NCBI GenBank assembly: GCA_963924555.1
Contig: OZ004583.1
Location: 7,702,582 to 7,766,581 of the forward strand
From: Crambe crambe
Taxonomy: Eukaryota > Porifera > Demospongiae > Poecilosclerida > Crambeidae
Direction: 5' to 3'
Length of the DNA: 64,000 bases
The position numbers and the translations under genes were made by a program. Below, one piece after another: positions 23,994 through 35,320 of this stretch (the stretch's first letter is position 1; each line of letters opens with the position of its first letter). The notes beneath the pieces were generated by a model that saw only the letters and a program-made list of their open reading frames with translations, did no database searches and was not told where the DNA came from.

Positions 23994-25512
23994 GGGTCAT
24001 TCCATTTCAAATCAACCAAAAATAAAACGTGACCCCTCCAGATTTTTATCAAATTCGGTGAGGTCAGACTTATAGAGTATTGCAGCCACACCAAATTTCA
24101 GCTCCATCCATCGAGTATTCTTGGACTTGTGGTAATTTGAAAGTCATCATTTTGGCAACATTTTAGGTTTACTTTAATTCCTGCAACTTCAGTAATTTTT
24201 ATCATGGAGATTTGGGTCTAGTACCATCTTGAAGCTCTTTCTATGCTCTTTCAGATGATGAATAAATATACAATTGTGAAACTGAAAGTGAACAATGGCA
24301 GACTTTGATCTTTGTTATTTCAAAAAAAGCTGCTTCAATTTCAAATTTTTTTCAACTGTAACTTAGTCTCATGGACTTGTTTAACTTCCCTAAGTTTCAA
24401 TTTGGGATTGCTTTGGGATCATGAGATATCGGCAAAAAAGTTCATAATATGGTATCTTTTGTACGTATGATCTCTGATATCTAAAGACCTCATGCTAGTC
24501 GTCTCATCTTGAAGCTCTTTGAATGCTCTTTCAGGGAGTACCATACAGTGTCATTTTGAAGATTAAGGGCTCACATCATTTGACCTTTAACCTTTGCTGT
24601 ATAGAAGCATAGCAACCTATTACCTACTTTCTCACACTTGTTAGTTGCTCTTCAGTCCTTCAATAAGCAATACAATCACCTAACTCTTGATTGCCACCAG
24701 CCACAACAATTTATTGTAAGTTTGAAGAACTGCATGTAGCCAAGGGCGTATCGACCTGCTAACAAGAAAGTACTTGATGATTTGCTGTAAGCTCTAGCTA
24801 AATGAAAAAACTAGAATTAGGTAGAACAGATATCCGAGGCATAGAGCCAACAAAGGCAAGAATTTTATATAGATGAATGATAATAAAGGTCAAAGGTCAC
24901 ATATTGTACTTTAACCTTTCAGTTTCAAAATACTTGTGCATGGTACCCCACCTAAAAAGAGCATTCAAAGAGCTTTGAAATGACACAAAAGTCACATCTA
25001 TAGCATGACTACCAACAAAGTTAGGGGTCTTTAAACATAGAAAAGACACCATTTTAAGGACATTTTCACTGATATCTCATGATCCCAAAGGAATCCCAAA
25101 TTGAAACTTAGGGAAGCTAAACAAGTCCATGAGACTAAGTTACAGTAGAAAAAAAATTTGAAATTGAAGCAGCATTTTTTGAAATAACAAAGGTCAAAGG
25201 TCACAGTCTGCCATTGTTCACTTTCAGTTTCACAATTGCTCTATATTTACTCATCATCTAAAGGGCACAGAAAGAGCTTCAAGATGGTACTAGACCCAAA
25301 TCTCCATGATAAAAATTACTGAAGTTGCTAATTTACTCAAAATGTCGTCAAAATGGTGACTTTCAAATTACCACAAGTCCAAGAATACTCGATGGATGGA
25401 GCTGAAATTTGGTGTGGCTGCAATACTCTATAAGTACTCTGACCTCACCGAATTTGACAAAAATCTGGAGGTGTCACATTTCATCTTTGGTTGATTTGAA
25501 ATGGAATGACCC
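23994..25512. mobile_element. 1.5 kb foldback element with ~600 bp arms
   Basis: From GGGTCATTCCATTTCAAATC to GATTTGAAATGGAATGACCC, the two halves are imperfect reverse complements for roughly 600 bases each, leaving a centre at about 24600-24890. TTGA flanks both sides (23990-23993, 25513-25516), a likely 4-bp target duplication. No coding capacity is visible. Confidence 0.85.
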
Positions 25513-25516
25513 TTGA

Positions 25517-26021
25517 AGTTGTGTTGGCTAGTAGCTAGCTAAGCTTGCTAATGCACGTGCTCGATACTCATCATTGTGTATCATTGCACGTGCTATTAAT
25601 ACGTCGCCTTCGGCACTCTGGTGCCAAGGCAAAAATGCATGGTCAATGAACTGTCAGTATGTGCATAGCTAGAATACTCCTCGATCAATTTCATCTTCAC
25701 ATTCGGATTCTTGTAAAAGGTCAGCTCCAAATACAACATTCATGGAGAAGTCCAAACTGTTTCGATGTTTGTACAATGCTGGTGCTGAACATTCTTTTTC
25801 CTTCTTTTTGCAGCTACACCAATTGAATCATTCGTATTGCATCCGGAGCCCCTTTGGTAAGAACAAAAATACTCTTTGTCATACAGCACTAATGTTCTCT
25901 TTACTGCTATTGCCGATACCCCATAGGTATGAGTTTTCCAACTGATGTACCTGTCATCCGGTGGTGGAATTGGAGTTGCTGGTGGTGGAGTGGCTTTTGT
26001 TCATTCACTCATTTATAATTA
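25517..26021. other. No gene recognised
   Basis: Contains the open frame 25742-25945 with no recognisable feature and a short palindromic pair around GCACGTGC (25553 and 25586). No further annotation can be supported. Confidence 0.35.
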
Positions 26022-26026
26022 CCAAC

Positions 26027-26278
26027 CAGGGTTTCATCTAGGAATTTCACCTTGGAGGGGAAGCTCATGGAACGTGTGGCCATAAGGCCACAGGGTGCAG
26101 GAGGGGGATGTGTCCCCTCCCGTGCAGAGCGTGAAGCCAAAATGCTTAAATTCTAAAATAATACTTTTTTGAAGTATTTTTTGTCCTAAAACTCTTTCTT
26201 TTGGCAATATCTTGGGGGGAAGTTGAGCTGTTTGGAGGGGAAGCTTCCCCTGCGCCCCCCTTCTTAGATGAAACCCTG
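26027..26278. mobile_element. hAT-like MITE with 5-bp target duplication
   Basis: Ends CAGGGTTTCATCTA and TAGATGAAACCCTG are identical to those of 10187-10477. CCAAC flanks both sides (26022-26026 and 26279-26283). The interiors differ in length and partly in sequence, so these are separate subfamilies or old copies. Confidence 0.85.
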
Positions 26279-26409
26279 CCAACAATTTTATTATTACCTG
26301 AAGTGTGATGATTATTTACTTCCTTGTAGTTCTATAAAAGGGTAATGTTTACATATCTTTGAATTTGTGGTTTAGAGAACTGGTTTGTGGGTAGTCTTTT
26401 AGATCAAGC

Positions 26410-26823
26410 TAGGCTTAGGTAGATTATGCTCAAGATTTCTCCAGTTATTCTATTCCACAATGCTCCAAAATGCTACCTATTAATATTATTCCCTCAAATC
26501 CACCAATTATTCCCACTATTATTATGCTTGCCCAGTCCACCAGTAGCAGTAGCTGAGCTAAAAGTTGCTTATAGCCATTGCCATAGTGATAGCTGCATAT
26601 AGTTGTCCATATCATATTATATGTGAGAAAATCACTTGTTATTCAGGTCTTAGGTAGCTAGGTATCTAGGCACTGTCACAGTGTAGCACCTCAGGCAGTA
26701 GAGAGTGAAACCTTGTTTTCAGGCTTACAGCAGCTCCAATTATTCTCATTATGCTCAAAATATGGCATTACAGGAAGTCCCAATTATTCCCAAAATTATG
26801 CTGGCATAATCTACCTAAGCCTA
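26410..26823. mobile_element. TIR element with 10-bp target duplication
   Basis: Ends TAGGCTTAGGTAGATTATGC and its complement, flanked on both sides by TAGATCAAGC (26400-26409 and 26824-26833). A 10-bp duplication is compatible with Mutator-like transposition. No coding capacity. Confidence 0.8.
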
Positions 26824-27017
26824 TAGATCAAGCGGTATCTCTGTACCGGTGCAGCTACACAATTCAAACTTTTGTGCAGCTGTCAATCTGACTTGTCTAT
26901 TTAAGCAGCATGATCATTGAAGTAGCTAAGCTATAAGCTGGATGTCAGAAAAAAGTTTTCGCGGTTTGAAACTGTTGTATTACGTCAATAGACTTCCGGT
27001 CTAGATTGCGGCCCCTG

Positions 27018-27870
27018 ATAATATCATCTCGCCTATTAATTTCGTAGCCAGGTCAGCTATAATATGACTGTTCCTATCCTCATGATCTGGGCCAACAATC
27101 CCTACATCATGATGTATGTTATTGCACTATATAATCTAGGAGATATATCTCCTAAGTAAGGAAACAAGAAGGATGGAAATGCCATTTCCATCCTTCTTGT
27201 TTCCTTACTTTTTCAATGGTCATCCCTACATTTTTTTTCATTTCATGGAAATATTTTTTCCCTTATAAGAGTTGTGGAATGGCACTAACTGAGAAGAAAA
27301 AAATTATTATCAGTGATTAGTGGTTCAGCTAGCTACTTACAGTTCACGCTGTACATCAATAAGATACCTGATAAGTACACCACAGTATGATATTATAGCT
27401 GTTTATCCTCACCATGATTGAAGTTAAATATGCTAGTTCAGGGCATATACTGCTCACTAAGCTAGTTATGGCAATACAATTATAACTACCTGGATATGCT
27501 ATTACTGGATTGCTTTGCAATGACATTTTGGCCCAGGACTTGTGTAAGATTTGTTATATGCTACATAGAAATCTAGAAAGATAAATTTCATACAGCACAC
27601 ACAGATAATGAAGTCTTATAAGAACATAGCTAATCACAAAGATACTTTTAGCCATCATCTCCGAATAATTGCTTGTCTAGCATTCAGGACCATTAGAATC
27701 TCAAGTAGTGAGATAAACTAGCAGAATTTAGCTAACTGCAACACGAAAAGACCAATGCTGCATTATTATTGGCGGGCTATGCGCGCGCGCATAATGCATG
27801 CCGGCCATGCTTGGACCACGCACGCGCGAGCGTGTACTGGAGAAATCACGTCACATGATTATAATAGTGG
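27018..27870. other. Displaced upstream block plus remnant of an E-like gene start
   Basis: 27020-27060 (ATCATCTCGCCTATTAATTT, GTAGCCAGGTCAGC) matches blocks upstream of genes D and G. From about 27250 to 27850 the sequence is similar to 46120-46730, which runs from the Ig-exon edge of gene E into the shared E/B upstream region (GATACCTGATAAGTACA, CACAAAGATACTTTTAGCCATC). So a second E-B type divergent pair once existed here, and gene E's counterpart was lost at about 27240. Confidence 0.6.
27157..27212. repeat. Perfect short hairpin
   Basis: AGTAAGGAAACAAGAAGGAT... and its complement form a ~25 bp perfect stem with a loop of about three bases. The loop is too tight for a typical microRNA precursor. 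More likely the relic of a tiny foldback. Confidence 0.85.
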
Positions 27871-28230
27871 CACGTGACCGCGTACCGCGTATACCGGATG
27901 CTAAGGTGGGCGGGGTCAATTTTTTATACATAAAAATTATACTGCAGGACGGCACCAAAAGTGACCAAGATATAACCTGGCTGCGAAGGTCCAAATCGAA
28001 AAAAAGCATATCAACAGAATCCTAATATTCTAGAGAATCTAACTGTGACAGTTTCTTTTAGATATAGTGCTAAAATTAGATTTGATGTTCAAAAACATAT
28101 TTAAATTTCGATTTTCTTATGATATAACACTTGAATAGGTCATGAAACCATATTTTTTGGAAACTGCATCAAAAACTGATTCTGGTACGTTGGATAACTT
28201 CTTGTATCAAGCGGAAAAGAAGGCACGCAA

Positions 28231-28686
28231 CAGTGGCGTAGGAAGATGGTTTTGAATAGGGGGGCCACCTAAGTAATAGTCAAGATCACGCCTATTTTAC
28301 TGCCGGGGGGGGGGGGGGGGGGGGAGGTACTAATGCTGGTTCTTAGTAAAAAATCAAACTCCAAAGTAATTTATTCTTCATTGGTAGCTACAATATTCTT
28401 CGTGTATTAATAGTGCTTCTTAAATAGCTAAGTTTTCATTTGAGGAAGGGAAGAAAAAGAGCGTTCTGCTGTGGCTGAAGTGACTGGAAATGTCAAGTGT
28501 AATCTAATCAGTTTATCTACTTCCTGAAACATGCCTTTGTAGATTTTATTACAGCTGTGAAGTATTATGCAGTGTAGTATAGTAGCTATAGCAATTATGC
28601 AATCAATAATAAGGGGGGCCCTGCCCCCTGTCTGAAAATAATAGGGGGGCCCTGGCCCCTGTGGCCCCCCTGTTCCTATGCCAGTG
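28231..28686 (-). mobile_element. hAT element remnant with C-terminal dimerisation motif
   Basis: Ends CAGTGGCGTAGGAA and TTCCTATGCCAGTG are flanked by CGCAA on both sides (28226-28230 and 28687-28691). On the minus strand around 28428-28520 the frame reads LIRLHLTFPVTSATAERSFSSL, the classic hAT C-terminal dimerisation core. The rest of the transposase is gone. It ties the 5-bp duplications and CAGxGG termini of the other MITEs here to the hAT superfamily. Confidence 0.85.
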
Positions 28687-28691
28687 CGCAA

Positions 28692-29414
28692 GAAGGATAA
28701 GGCATTCAACTTATATAACTGATAGGTCAAAGTTCACGACCTCAACCCTTTCCCGCTAAATTTGAATCTGTGCTGGCCTCAGGTGAATAGCCTAACCCCC
28801 CTCACCCCCATAGTACACATTTTAATGTTGTGAAAAAGGTTTGAATTCTGAATCAATCTCTGAACAACACAAATCAGTTCTGGCGGTGGAGTCATAGTTG
28901 ATTAATGCTGCAGTCTGAATTCCTTAATAACAGCAAAGCTCTCAGATCCTGTACATGACGTTGAACATCAATCACTGTCCACTGCAAAGCTTGGAAGCAG
29001 AAATTGCAGGTTTATTAAATGCCACAAATTCTAAAATATAGCAAAGCCATAATACAGAAATGAGCAACCAAAAACATGTTTTACATGGGGAGGGTAGGTC
29101 TACTCAAGTTCCTAACTTTGTCAATGTTGTGTACATTCAGAACAGGGACAGACTCTAGGACAAATTAACAATGATTGTACAACAGTTCCTACTAGTCTGG
29201 TGTAGTCCAGACTACATGGCCGATTTTTTTAAATTTACCCTTAGTTCTATAGTCATTTTCTTACTCTTCCATATGAACTTTGTTTGAAGAAAATTCATCC
29301 AGTAGATCCTAAGATACGAGCAAAGATTGCAGTACTATTAGCCATTATGACCTTTAACCTACTTTGGAAAGGTGCCATTTTATTTAATTAAAAGAAAGTA
29401 AAATTTTCCTGTAC
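28692..29414. other. No gene recognised
   Basis: Part of ~1.5 kb (about 27870-29420) present upstream of A but absent upstream of B. It contains a small palindrome AGTCTGGTGTAGTCCAGACT near 29194. No coding feature is visible. Confidence 0.4.
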
Positions 29415-29615
29415 AATTTATAATGGGCGGGGCGGTGTCGTATACAAATATAGAAGGAGTGGCACTTTAATGTGCGGTGAGTTTAACTACATGTATACCG
29501 TAGCTGTCATGCTAAGTGAACACATAAGGAACAAAATGCCTCTAGCTATGATATTATCTTGTTGTATAATTCAGCTAGCTATCAGATCATACTTCATGAA
29601 ATCATCCCACCAAGA
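29415..29615 (+). promoter_or_regulatory. Conserved upstream region of gene A
   Basis: The block GGGCGGGGCGGTGTCGTATA, then AGAAGGAGTGGCAC and TGAGTTTAACTACATGTATA, is shared with 46730-46830 upstream of gene B. Conservation continues to the start context CCAAGAATGAGTCATACAAT. This is probably promoter and 5' untranslated region kept through duplication. Core elements were not identified. Confidence 0.5.
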
Positions 29616-32600
29616 ATGAGTCATACAATACTCTCTACTATGTGTATCATCATCATGTTGACTGAGACTGTGAACTGTGAGTTTGTTTGTGTTAAGGTCC
29701 ACTAAACCACCTTACACTCTTATCAATTTGTACGATAGCTGTAATTCTCCTCTCAATGTTAACTTTTTTTGCTGACCAACACTGGCCAGTCATATTGATA
29801 ATCATAGCTCTACTTTTAGAGTCAAATATTAAGTTCTACTGGTTCTCCAATAATAGTGCAGGCTTTGTGGCACTCTTGTATAACTTCATTTTGCTAGTAG
29901 CTATGTAGCTCGATCTCATCTAACTTATGTCAACTCAACCTATCCTGGTTTCCCCTTTATCCACCCACTCCACACCCTCTCTCCTTCCCTCTCTACCCCC
30001 TCCCTCTAGCTGATCCAAGGTTTTATTTATCTGCTCCTTCTAATGAAACTTTCTGTCCTGGAAGAGTCACACTCACTTGTCGTGGCATTGAAGTACCTAG
30101 TCTGACTTGGGCAATTAATGACAGTGATCTAGCATCATTCTCAGACTATCGTCCTACACAACATTTACCGCTGACTCTGACCCTTATTAATCCAAGCCAT
30201 CTTACATCTGGTGTGCAAGTGCAGGTTAACAGTGTTAATCCTGATGAAAACAATCTCTCTTACAATATAACTTCCACATTGAGTGGTGATGCATCTCTTT
30301 TAAGAGGGTCAATCATAGACTGTAGACGTCTTCCATTTAATAGCAGTGATGTACATATTACAGATATCAGAGGTAGGTATACAATAATACATAGTGTGTA
30401 GCTATATGTGTCAAACAAGTAAATATTCTATCAATAGATCCTCCTCCTTCCCCTTCTTCTGCTACCTGTTCTCTTGTCCGCACTACTGAAGATCCAGAGG
30501 TTTCCATTCAGTGGTCCCCCTCCTTCACCTTTCAGCATAATGTAGAGATGTATCATGTAGTAGTGAACCCTGCCACCCCCTCCTGTTCTAATGATCAAAT
30601 GATAGTAAGTCTGTTCTTCACTTGTGCATGTGTAGCTAATTAACCCTTAAACTTTTCTTTCCTGTTTATGAAAGAAAGGATTACTTTATTGGCTACCTTT
30701 TCTAATATTGATTACTATGACAGGGTGAACACAGACATAATACTTAATAATGAGAACTGCCTATATTATGTAGCTTCTTTATGGGGCCCCTATAAAGTCA
30801 TAATTATTGCATGTGTCCAATGTATAAGCTACATCATTTTCAAGCATACTTTTATGTGGTTGAGACTCTAGGCCATGATTATCATAGGATGTGCCCCCTC
30901 TTGCAAAGAATGTATGGCTAGAGAATCTATATTATGTGAAGCCATTATGTGTCTTGGGTATTATCTTCATAGAGACGCAATGAGAGTTACAGTTGCTCTG
31001 GATTGGTCCTGGGGACACGCTACTCCTTCATTGTCAGTGCCATCAACTGTGGGAACCAAGAAGGGGCCAGAGACAATTTTACAGTCCAGTTACGAGGTAC
31101 CAAGAGTAGCAGAGTTCAAAGAATAATTTAAAATAGTAGTTAATATGCATGCATTTTTAATCATTGATGAGCTCAGAATTTGGGTTGGGTAGCATTTGCC
31201 TGCATGAGGTTATTATATTATGTACCATTATATTATGTAGTGGAACAGGTCAGGCCAGGCCTGACCAGGGTTTTTTTTAAGGTCAATTATTTAGTAACTG
31301 TCATTTTTATAACAAAGAAAGTGTCCTATGACACTTCAATGGTATACATATCAATTTTGGGCCTGTGACCAATCGAATTTTGCTTCCAACATGTCTGTCA
31401 GTACTACTGTGACAATACAGAGAGAGGTGAACTACAAAATTACTTATCATGCACACAGGTCCTGACATTTCGGTCTTGCCTGTGTATGATCAGAATGGAC
31501 AACTAAATGAGTTGACAGTGCAGTGGATGCAACAGGTTATAGCCATCATATGATGACGACTAATCACTAATTTTTCTTTCCTTCAGACACAATCCTTTTC
31601 TAATAGATGTTCCTTTAACCAACTCCTAAACTACACAGTTGTCCTGGAGGACAGCACAAGGGAGAGGGTGGATCAGAGGATGATTAACTCTGACAACTGT
31701 AGAAATAACCTCTGTTCCATATCCTTCCCTTTCTCCTTCTCAGATCAAACAGAGCAAAGTTATTTTGTCAGGGTTAATGTTACAGGAGCTTTTGGATCAA
31801 CTAGTATTTCCACATCTCTAAGTGAGTTGATTAGTTGTATATTTTTTTACTGACTTTTTTTTTTTTAATTTAGATACTTCCACCCTCTTTGATGCTTCCT
31901 TCTCCTCTGAGAGCTGTGTGACCTCTGTCCTCTGTTCCTACCCTATAAGGGAAGGAGTTTGCTCCTTCCAATATGGCCGTGACTCCTCTTACCAGGACCT
32001 CAGCCCTTCATTGTCTACCTCCCTCAATTCCCCTCTCCGACTATTATTTTTAAATCCTTCTACAATTCATTATTATCAGTTGACCATCAACACTTCTTCC
32101 CTTAACCTTCAGGTCAGAGGAAACTTCACTTCTGGTGAAGGTAAATTAGTTTATTTTTAAAGTGCACATAATCATGTTGGTGTGTGTAGGTGTACAGTTG
32201 ACATCTGCAAATCAAGGTCTGCTGGTTGTGGGTGTGATACTATTAAGTGTGGCCATTGTACTTGGAGTGATTATTACTCTGATGGTATTTAAGAAAGGTA
32301 TCATTCCCAACACTTTCTTGTTTTGTTATTACATTTTTTTTCTCCTCTAGGACCATGGCTATCTCTGGGTCTCTGTGTGGCAGGATTCGTTGTCACATTT
32401 GTATCTCTTGTGTTGTGGGTGGCAGTGGGATTCCATATTGGACTGCAAAAAAGTAAGCATTCTCTCAGGTTATAATTATCAATAATTAATTTTTGTGTAC
32501 ATGCAGATACATGTGATCCTACTTGGCAGTCTTCTAGAGATGGTCTCATAATTTTAGCACATGTTTTATCAGACGTCAGTCTCCTAATATTTGTGGCTGC

Positions 32601-33972
32601 TGGAATATATTTTACTGTAGATTATATCAGTAAGGAATATGTACAAAATTGATGTGGATTCTATTAGGACACATACATACATAGCTATTACTCAGATAAT
32701 TATTGTTATGATAGGAGGATTCTGATTCTCTTTCTCTCTATAATTACACAGGTTATCCCAACTACAAAAAGAGGAGTAGTGAGGTATGGATTGCATGCTG
32801 GATGCATTATCTTTTCATCCAGCTTACACTCTCCTAACGATCTATGATAAATTATTATCAGCATTAATAATGTACTATAATAATTATTATTGACTGTAGC
32901 AAATGAATTTATGGCAGAAATGTTTGCATAGAAGTTTACCGAATAGTAATCAGCACCAACCAAGAGAGAAAGACCGGGGAAATAATTTGGTAAATCTATT
33001 CTGTTATTCATATCATTGGTTATTCCTCTATTGTGAATATAGAAGGATATAAAACTAGAAGACTTGAAGGTTGGTGCAGGAGGGAGAGTGAAGGAGTTGG
33101 AAGAACTTAATACAGAAGGAGAATTCAAAAAACCAGGACAATCATCTATGGAAGCTGAACTGGAGTTAAAAGAAGGATATTATCAGGAATACAAGGATAA
33201 ACTTCCAACTGATGGAGTATGTAGAGTCATTTGTAGTGACAGTGTAGCTAGTTCCACTCTTTCATCATGTAGTCTAAAGAAGAGGAACCTGTCTCCAAGG
33301 GTAAGGGTGAAGACTCTCCCCTAGATCATGGGAAAGGGGGCAGTGGACACGGATATAAGGATAAACCAGCAAGAGAAAGTGGAGGAGGAGGAGGAGAGGA
33401 ATACAGTGCTCTCAATAATAGCAGGGTGTGAAAGTCATAATGAGGGAAAATATACCTATTACTTACGCATATTTTCCATTTGTGTATGTACTCCAGGCAA
33501 GTGGTGGGTCCTCACCTTCCCACTACCTCCCACTGGACCACAAGAAGGGAGGTAAAGGGGCTGGAAGTAAGGATAAGCCATCCAGTACCCAGGATGGAAG
33601 TGGGGAAGAATGCAGTACTCTGGTTAAGGTACCCAAGCAATGATAATGCCATTGTATGTAGTCATATCATCCATGCAGGGGAGTGGTAGGAAACCAGCAA
33701 AATCTTCATCTTCCCAACCACTTAAAAAGGAGGTAATTAAGTAACATACAGATGATTCAACATTTTAAAAATTAGAACAATAATGATCGAATCTTACAAA
33801 GTTATGCACATGCATACTTCCTCATACGTAGCATTACGTCCTTCCCACAGCTCTATATATTGAACTGTGAAAGTGGATGAGTAATCTAGGACTGTGTTTT
33901 TATTATAACCCAATTTCTTGGTTATTCTTTCTTCTGATTCAGGACAGAAGAGGTTCCAATGGGACTGGCTAG
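29616..33972 (+). CDS. Receptor gene A: signal peptide, Ig, two FN3, three TM, GS-rich tail (intact, 763 aa)
   Basis: Exons: 29616-29676, 30010-30372, 30438-30604, 30973-31096, 31459-31535, 31587-31821, 31874-32140, 32190-32297, 32351-32452, 32507-32629, 32752-32783, 32900-32989, 33043-33216, 33273-33425, 33497-33628, 33679-33732, 33943-33972. All phases agree and no stop interrupts the 763 codons. Domains: signal 1-20; Ig 21-141; FN3 142-238 (VSIQWSP, LGTRYSF, NCGNQEG) and 239-342; membrane-proximal 343-431; hydrophobic segments about 440-465, 470-498 and 515-538; tail 543-763. Three crossings put the tail in the cytosol. Tail exons 33273-33425 and 33497-33628 are diverged repeats (LDHGKGG / LDHKKGG; EEYSAL / EECSTL); YSAL is a YxxL-type motif that could serve sorting or SH2 binding. 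Receptor role inferred. Closest relative is gene B. Small tail exons are less certain than the rest. Confidence 0.82.
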
Positions 33973-34875
33973 GCAGAGGACAAACTATCACTCATTAGCT
34001 ATAAGTTTATAGACCATTTGCATGGAGGAAACTTTTTATGTATTCGTGATTGCTTGTTTTTAGTCTCACAGGTGGCTCGCGAGACTGTTTTGTTGCTTAG
34101 TTTAGGAAAGGGTCGTCGTTGGTTTCGTCTTGTGATATCATGCATGTCACATGCATGCATGCATGCTTAGCTTAAGCTTCAATAACGTCCTTTACTTATT
34201 ATAATCTTCACTATTAATTTTATTTACGTATATATATTTTTTCTACAAGTATAACCGAAGTAGAGCACATGCAGTGCATGTTATTTATGCTTATTATACC
34301 TATAATATTTCATTATAATATTAAGTTATAGGGTAGGGTGGAGGTGCAGTGGGAAGGAAGTGGTTGCAGGGGGAAGTCAAGTGGCAAGCACCCCCTATGA
34401 TAAAATCCTCCTGCAGTGCCCTTGGGCCTATCTCCAGAACTGCCTACTGGCAGTCTCATCTCTGTCTGGAATCAAGGTTTGCCGCTACAGGTGAGAAAGC
34501 TAAAGAACTTTGCTTGCACGTTGATGACCACATCAAGTGGTACATTGACATCTCAATGCTGACTAGTCAAGGAATTTGAAGTCTATTACCAAAATGTCCG
34601 TAGTCTCATTAACAGATTCACTAGTTCTTCTGACTATTCTTTTTACTGAGACATGATTAATACCAGCAGTCTTCAACAACGAGTATTGATTATTCAGTAT
34701 TTCACAAAGATAGGGCTACTAGGGGAGGGGGAATGATGATTGCTGTTAGGAGTGATATACCAACTTTTCACCATCAAATGATCTTGAAGTAATTTCTGTG
34801 AAGGTTGGCATCCCATAATTATATTTAGCCTGGCTCTCGTGCGCGCGAGAGCCTAACTTCATGCATATTCTGCAC

Positions 34876-35320
34876 AAGTGAATGCAAAAAATTTCTTCGA
34901 AATAAAAATGTGAAGTAGGGATGCTATTATAACTGCAGCTTCATTATGAAAACCAAGTACTGCAGCATCGAAGCAGTATGGCCCAAAAATCTAGCTGGAA
35001 TATGTATTATAACTGCATGCAAGAGAGTGAACTTAGTGAAGTGACCCTTACCCATCATCAAGTACGAGATACTATTCCTACTTCACTCCCTTGGCCCTTG
35101 ATCATGGGAGTGAAGTAGGAATAGTATCTTGTACTTGATGATGGGTAAGGGTCACTTCACTAAGTTCACTCTCTTGCATGCAGTTATAATACATATTCCA
35201 GCTAGATTTTTGGGCCATACTGCTTCGATGCTGCAGTACTTGGTTTTCATAATGAAGCTGCAGTTATAATAGCATCCCTACTTCACATTTTTATTTCGAA
35301 GAAATTTTTTGCATTCACTT
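34876..35320. mobile_element. Foldback MITE, 445 bp near-perfect palindrome
   Basis: AAGTGAATGCAAAAAATTTC pairs with GAAATTTTTTGCATTCACTT, and complementarity continues through both arms to a short centre at about 35092-35108. It shares core words with 3993-4290. A half copy lies near 35735-35815 (CAGCTAGATTTTAGGC, ATCCCTACTTAACC). Confidence 0.88.

Larger units (their letters stand above)
4563..27017. mobile_element. 22 kb island of nested mobile elements between genes C and A
   Basis: The flanking text left of 4563 (GCTATAAAAT) and right of 27017 (ATAATATCATCTC) joins to match the continuous stretch near 58370-58420 upstream of gene G. The island begins CAGGGGC and ends GCCCCTG, hAT-like termini seven bases long. 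Beyond that the two ends differ, so they may belong to separate elements. The flanking five bases (AAAAT and ATAAT) are only similar. All recognisable content inside is repetitive; components are listed separately. Confidence 0.5.

Noticed and set aside
27157-27212. Possible microRNA precursor
   Set aside because: Perfect stem but a loop of about three bases and no flanking stem extension; a simple foldback explains it better.
30875-31126. Plus-strand frame overlapping the second FN3 half-exon of gene A
   Set aside because: It reads the exon in a different frame. The phase fixed by the neighbouring exons gives NESYSCSGLVLGTRYSF, the FN3-like reading.
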